This document shows, one piece after another, positions 62,088 through 64,000 of a DNA stretch of 64,000 bases (positions are counted from its first letter, which is position 1; each line of letters opens with the position of its first letter). Origin of the DNA: Lewinellaceae bacterium (lineage in GTDB: Bacteria > Bacteroidota > Bacteroidia > Chitinophagales > Saprospiraceae); NCBI GenBank assembly GCA_020636355.1, contig JACJYB010000001.1:186001-250000 (forward strand), given 5' to 3'. The notes beneath the pieces were generated by a model. The model did no database searches and had not been told where the DNA came from. It saw nothing but the letters and a program-made list of their open reading frames with translations. The position numbers were made by a program, and so were the translations under genes.

Positions 62088-62639
62088 CTATTCTATTGGA
62101 TAAGTAGTTTTTAAATAAGCCTCCACTTCCAGTAAAAATCGATTGTCAAATTCCTGGACATTTTCATAGTTGTATGTCCTGGTTTTTAAACTTCTTGGAG
62201 GGAGCCCCTGATCGCCGGGGGTAAGTATAATGGTGATAGGAAATACTCCACCTGCGTTGTAATCCCCATTGCCATTCGGGTCGGCCATGACGCCTTTGTC
62301 CTTTTTTTTGAACAGGGCGACTAATTTTTGGAAGAAATTTTTTTTGGTCTCTTCATTGATTTTGCTTTCGGTTGGCTGTGGAATATCCGGATTGGGAACA
62401 GCCTCTACACTTTCCGTTGTACTGGTGCCATCGGTGCCACTGGTCTTTATATTGGCCGCGAGTTTTAGCACGAACTTGGCGTTGGACTGATAATATACTT
62501 TTTGCGAGAACACGTGAAAGGTGACCTTTGAAACCATTGGTGAGGTGGGCGATCCATAGGGGGAAAATCCGTTGGAAATGAATACCATGCCAATGAAAAG
62601 TAGGGCGTACCCCTGCCGGAGAATTAATTTTTTCGACAT
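62088..62639 (-). CDS. Exported protein of unknown function in the sensor-regulator block
   Basis: 183 residues from the ATG at 62639; a TTG 33 bases upstream is less likely. N-terminal hydrophobic segment (ALLFIGMVFISNGFS). Middle Ser/Thr/Pro-rich linker with NPDIPQPTESKINEETKKNFFQKLVALFKKKDKG, then a beta-like C-terminus (VFPITIILTPGDQGLPPRSLKTRTYNYENV). No family recognised. Possibly sensed by the kinase encoded upstream. Confidence 0.65.
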   Translation of the reverse strand: MSKKLILRQGYALLFIGMVFISNGFSPYGSPTSPMVSKVTFHVFSQKVYYQSNAKFVLKLAANIKTSGTDGTSTTESVEAVPNPDIPQPTESKINEETKKNFFQKLVALFKKKDKGVMADPNGNGDYNAGGVFPITIILTPGDQGLPPRSLKTRTYNYENVQEFDNRFLLEVEAYLKTTYPIE

Positions 62640-62739
62640 CCTTTTTCGATTAAGTTTCTCGAATGACTGCAAGTTAATTGGAGTCAGAAGGTCGGGTGCT
62701 AGACTTAGGTATAGTATTCGGGGTAGGGTGGCTTCAAGG

Positions 62740-64000
62740 TTAATTGGTTTTCCGGTATTTCCTGATTTTCATTTCGACCAGCAACCCTTTCTGGTCTTTA
62801 ACAGCCAGTTCGGCATTTAATTGATTTTGGAATACTTTGATCAGGCGATAGCCAAATGAACTGCCCAGTTGCTCCATTTCCTGGGAACTGATGCCCTTGC
62901 CATTGTCACGAACGGTCAATTCCAGTTGCTCGTCCATTTCCTGTAGCTTAATCAGGATGATGCCCTGGCGTTTTCCCGGGAATGCATATTTCAGACTATT
63001 GCTAACCAGTTCATTGATGATTAACCCGATAGGAATGACAGTGTCTACGTCAAGATTCAGGTCTTCTACCTCCAATTCTAATTCAATTTGATTCTTGCGA
63101 ATGTTGTACGAATCAAAAAGGTTGCGGATGAGTTTGATGAAATAGTCTTTTACTTTGACACCGGTCAGGTTGTCCTCCTGGTAAAGATTCTGATGGATGA
63201 GTGCCATGGACTGTACCCGGTCCTGGCCTTCCTGCAAAGCACTTAATGCTTTTTCATCGTCTACGTGTTCGGTTTGCAAATTGAGTAGAGACGATATGAA
63301 TTGCAGGTTGTTCTTTACCCGGTGGTGGATCTCCCGGAGCAGGATCTCTTTCTCATCCAGGTTTTTGGATATAAGTACTTTTTGGCTTTCGGTGCGTCTA
63401 TACAACCGGTAAACAAGCATGGATAGTACGGCAAATAAAATCAGTGCGATGAGAAGACCCGTAAGCTGGCGTTTTTTTGCGGATAATTGTGAGGATTTTA
63501 ATGCATTTTCACTGTTTAGCAAAGCAATCTGGTTCTCTTTAATTTCAGTTTCAAATTGCGCATTCAGGGTGTTTATTTTATCGGTAATACCCTGATTTAA
63601 TAAAGAATCATGCCGGTTGTTGTATTCCACACTATAGGCATAGGCCAGTCGGTAATTACCGGCCCGGGCATAGATTTTTGATCTGGTTCCTGCTATTTCA
63701 CTTAATAATTCTTTCGCTTCGATCGCCTGACCGATGGTAGCTGCCGAATCCAAATAAATTAATGCAGGATCTGGTTGATTCAACGCAAAATAGGCGTTGC
63801 CAATATTTTGATAGCTGAAAGCTATTTCCTTTTGATGGGGCAATTGGCGACGGATCCCGAGAGCCAGAAAATGCTGATTTAATCCATCACGGTAATTCCC
63901 CTGATGGTTAAGCATATTGCCAATGTCTTCATGATCGTAGGCCAGGCCCCATGCCGATTGATTCAGCGAGTCGAAGTGCATAGCTCTTTGGTAGCAGACG
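62740..64000 (-). CDS. TPR-containing HisKA_2 sensor histidine kinase, C-terminal part (runs off window)
   Basis: The frame stays open to the right edge (in-frame codons beyond the ATG at 63981 read ...CYQRA), so the N-terminus is missing. About 420 residues present: TPR repeats (NQPDPALIYLDSAATIGQ; NYRLAYAYSVEYNNRHDSL), one membrane helix (TGLLIALILFAVLSMLVYRLY), then HisKA_2 with the phospho-histidine in REIHHRVKNNLQFISSLL, and an HATPase (IPIGLIINELVSNSLKYAFPGKRQG; VRDNGKGIS). Likely partner of the LuxR-type regulator at 60763. Confidence 0.9.
   Translation of the reverse strand, partial: VCYQRAMHFDSLNQSAWGLAYDHEDIGNMLNHQGNYRDGLNQHFLALGIRRQLPHQKEIAFSYQNIGNAYFALNQPDPALIYLDSAATIGQAIEAKELLSEIAGTRSKIYARAGNYRLAYAYSVEYNNRHDSLLNQGITDKINTLNAQFETEIKENQIALLNSENALKSSQLSAKKRQLTGLLIALILFAVLSMLVYRLYRRTESQKVLISKNLDEKEILLREIHHRVKNNLQFISSLLNLQTEHVDDEKALSALQEGQDRVQSMALIHQNLYQEDNLTGVKVKDYFIKLIRNLFDSYNIRKNQIELELEVEDLNLDVDTVIPIGLIINELVSNSLKYAFPGKRQGIILIKLQEMDEQLELTVRDNGKGISSQEMEQLGSSFGYRLIKVFQNQLNAELAVKDQKGLLVEMKIRKYRKTN

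Noticed and set aside
1..64000. tRNA, rRNA, CRISPR, prophage or integrase genes
   Set aside because: None could be recognised on either strand by reading the gaps between genes.

Overview
The window looks like a chromosomal segment of a Bacteroidota species, most likely of the Saprospiria/Saprospiraceae type (family level is inferred from gene content, not proven). Support comes from a T9SS C-terminal sorting domain on a secreted lipase, MbnP/MbnH-type copper genes, LytS/LytTR and HisKA_2 sensor kinases, a Suf operon with a DUF59 gene, and promoters that fit the Bacteroidota consensus (TTTG, 19 bp, TAnnTTTG) upstream of rplU, a S9 peptidase gene and a YafY-type regulator. There is no rRNA, no recognisable tRNA, no CRISPR array, no prophage and no transposase gene. 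Almost all of the DNA is coding.

Layout. 1-2.5 kb: start of an LptD-like outer-membrane gene (minus, running off the window) and an MCE/MlaD lipid-transport gene: envelope lipid traffic. 2.5-8.6 kb (minus): a complete suf operon, sufB-sufC-sufD-sufS-sufE-DUF59-Rrf2 regulator, with an inverted repeat just upstream of sufB. 8.6-9.1 kb: degenerate repeat-like spacer. 9.1-16.2 kb: acyltransferases, a small ABC exporter pair, a 627-bp element with perfect terminal inverted repeats and a target-site duplication, an ankyrin lipoprotein, and a membrane-bound AraC-TPR regulator. 16.5-20 kb: dnaE. 20-23.4 kb (minus): copper-linked cluster (Cys-rich small protein, outer-membrane protein, MbnP-like protein, di-haem MbnH/MauG-like peroxidase). 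23.7 kb lspA, then an AT-rich AbiE type IV toxin-antitoxin pair with a palindromic operator.

26-36 kb: secreted beta-propeller lactonase-like lipoprotein, glycosyltransferase, the rplU-rpmA ribosomal pair in which L27 carries a long extension ending in a helix-hairpin-helix domain, a retropepsin/PDZ protein, an amino-acid permease interrupted by one in-frame stop, an exported DUF711 protein, a sodium/bile-acid-type symporter and a PrsW-type protease. 36.7-41.2 kb: DUF2202 protein, ECF sigma factor with membrane partner, YafY regulator with DinB protein, VOC protein. 41.3-46.6 kb: secreted hydrolases (PhoD-like, esterase, sulfatase, T9SS lipase). 46.6-50 kb: queE, a HAD phosphatase with an unknown N-terminal half, and a polyprenyl-glycosyltransferase. 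50.2-52.6 kb: LytS/LytTR two-component pair. 53.7-59.3 kb: an apparent peptide-use operon (S9 peptidase, S15/CocE peptidase, AspT/YidE-type transporter). 59.4-64 kb (minus): azoreductase, small conserved proteins, a LuxR-type response regulator, two exported proteins, and a TPR-HisKA_2 sensor kinase that runs off the window.

Most of the window is ordinary housekeeping and secreted catabolic functions. The strongest non-routine signals are the L27-HHH fusion, the 627-bp inverted-repeat element, the single-nonsense permease, the copper locus, the AbiE operator, and a repeat (TAG followed by ATTTGAGATTT) that begins at the stop codon of two unrelated genes in the same relative orientation.
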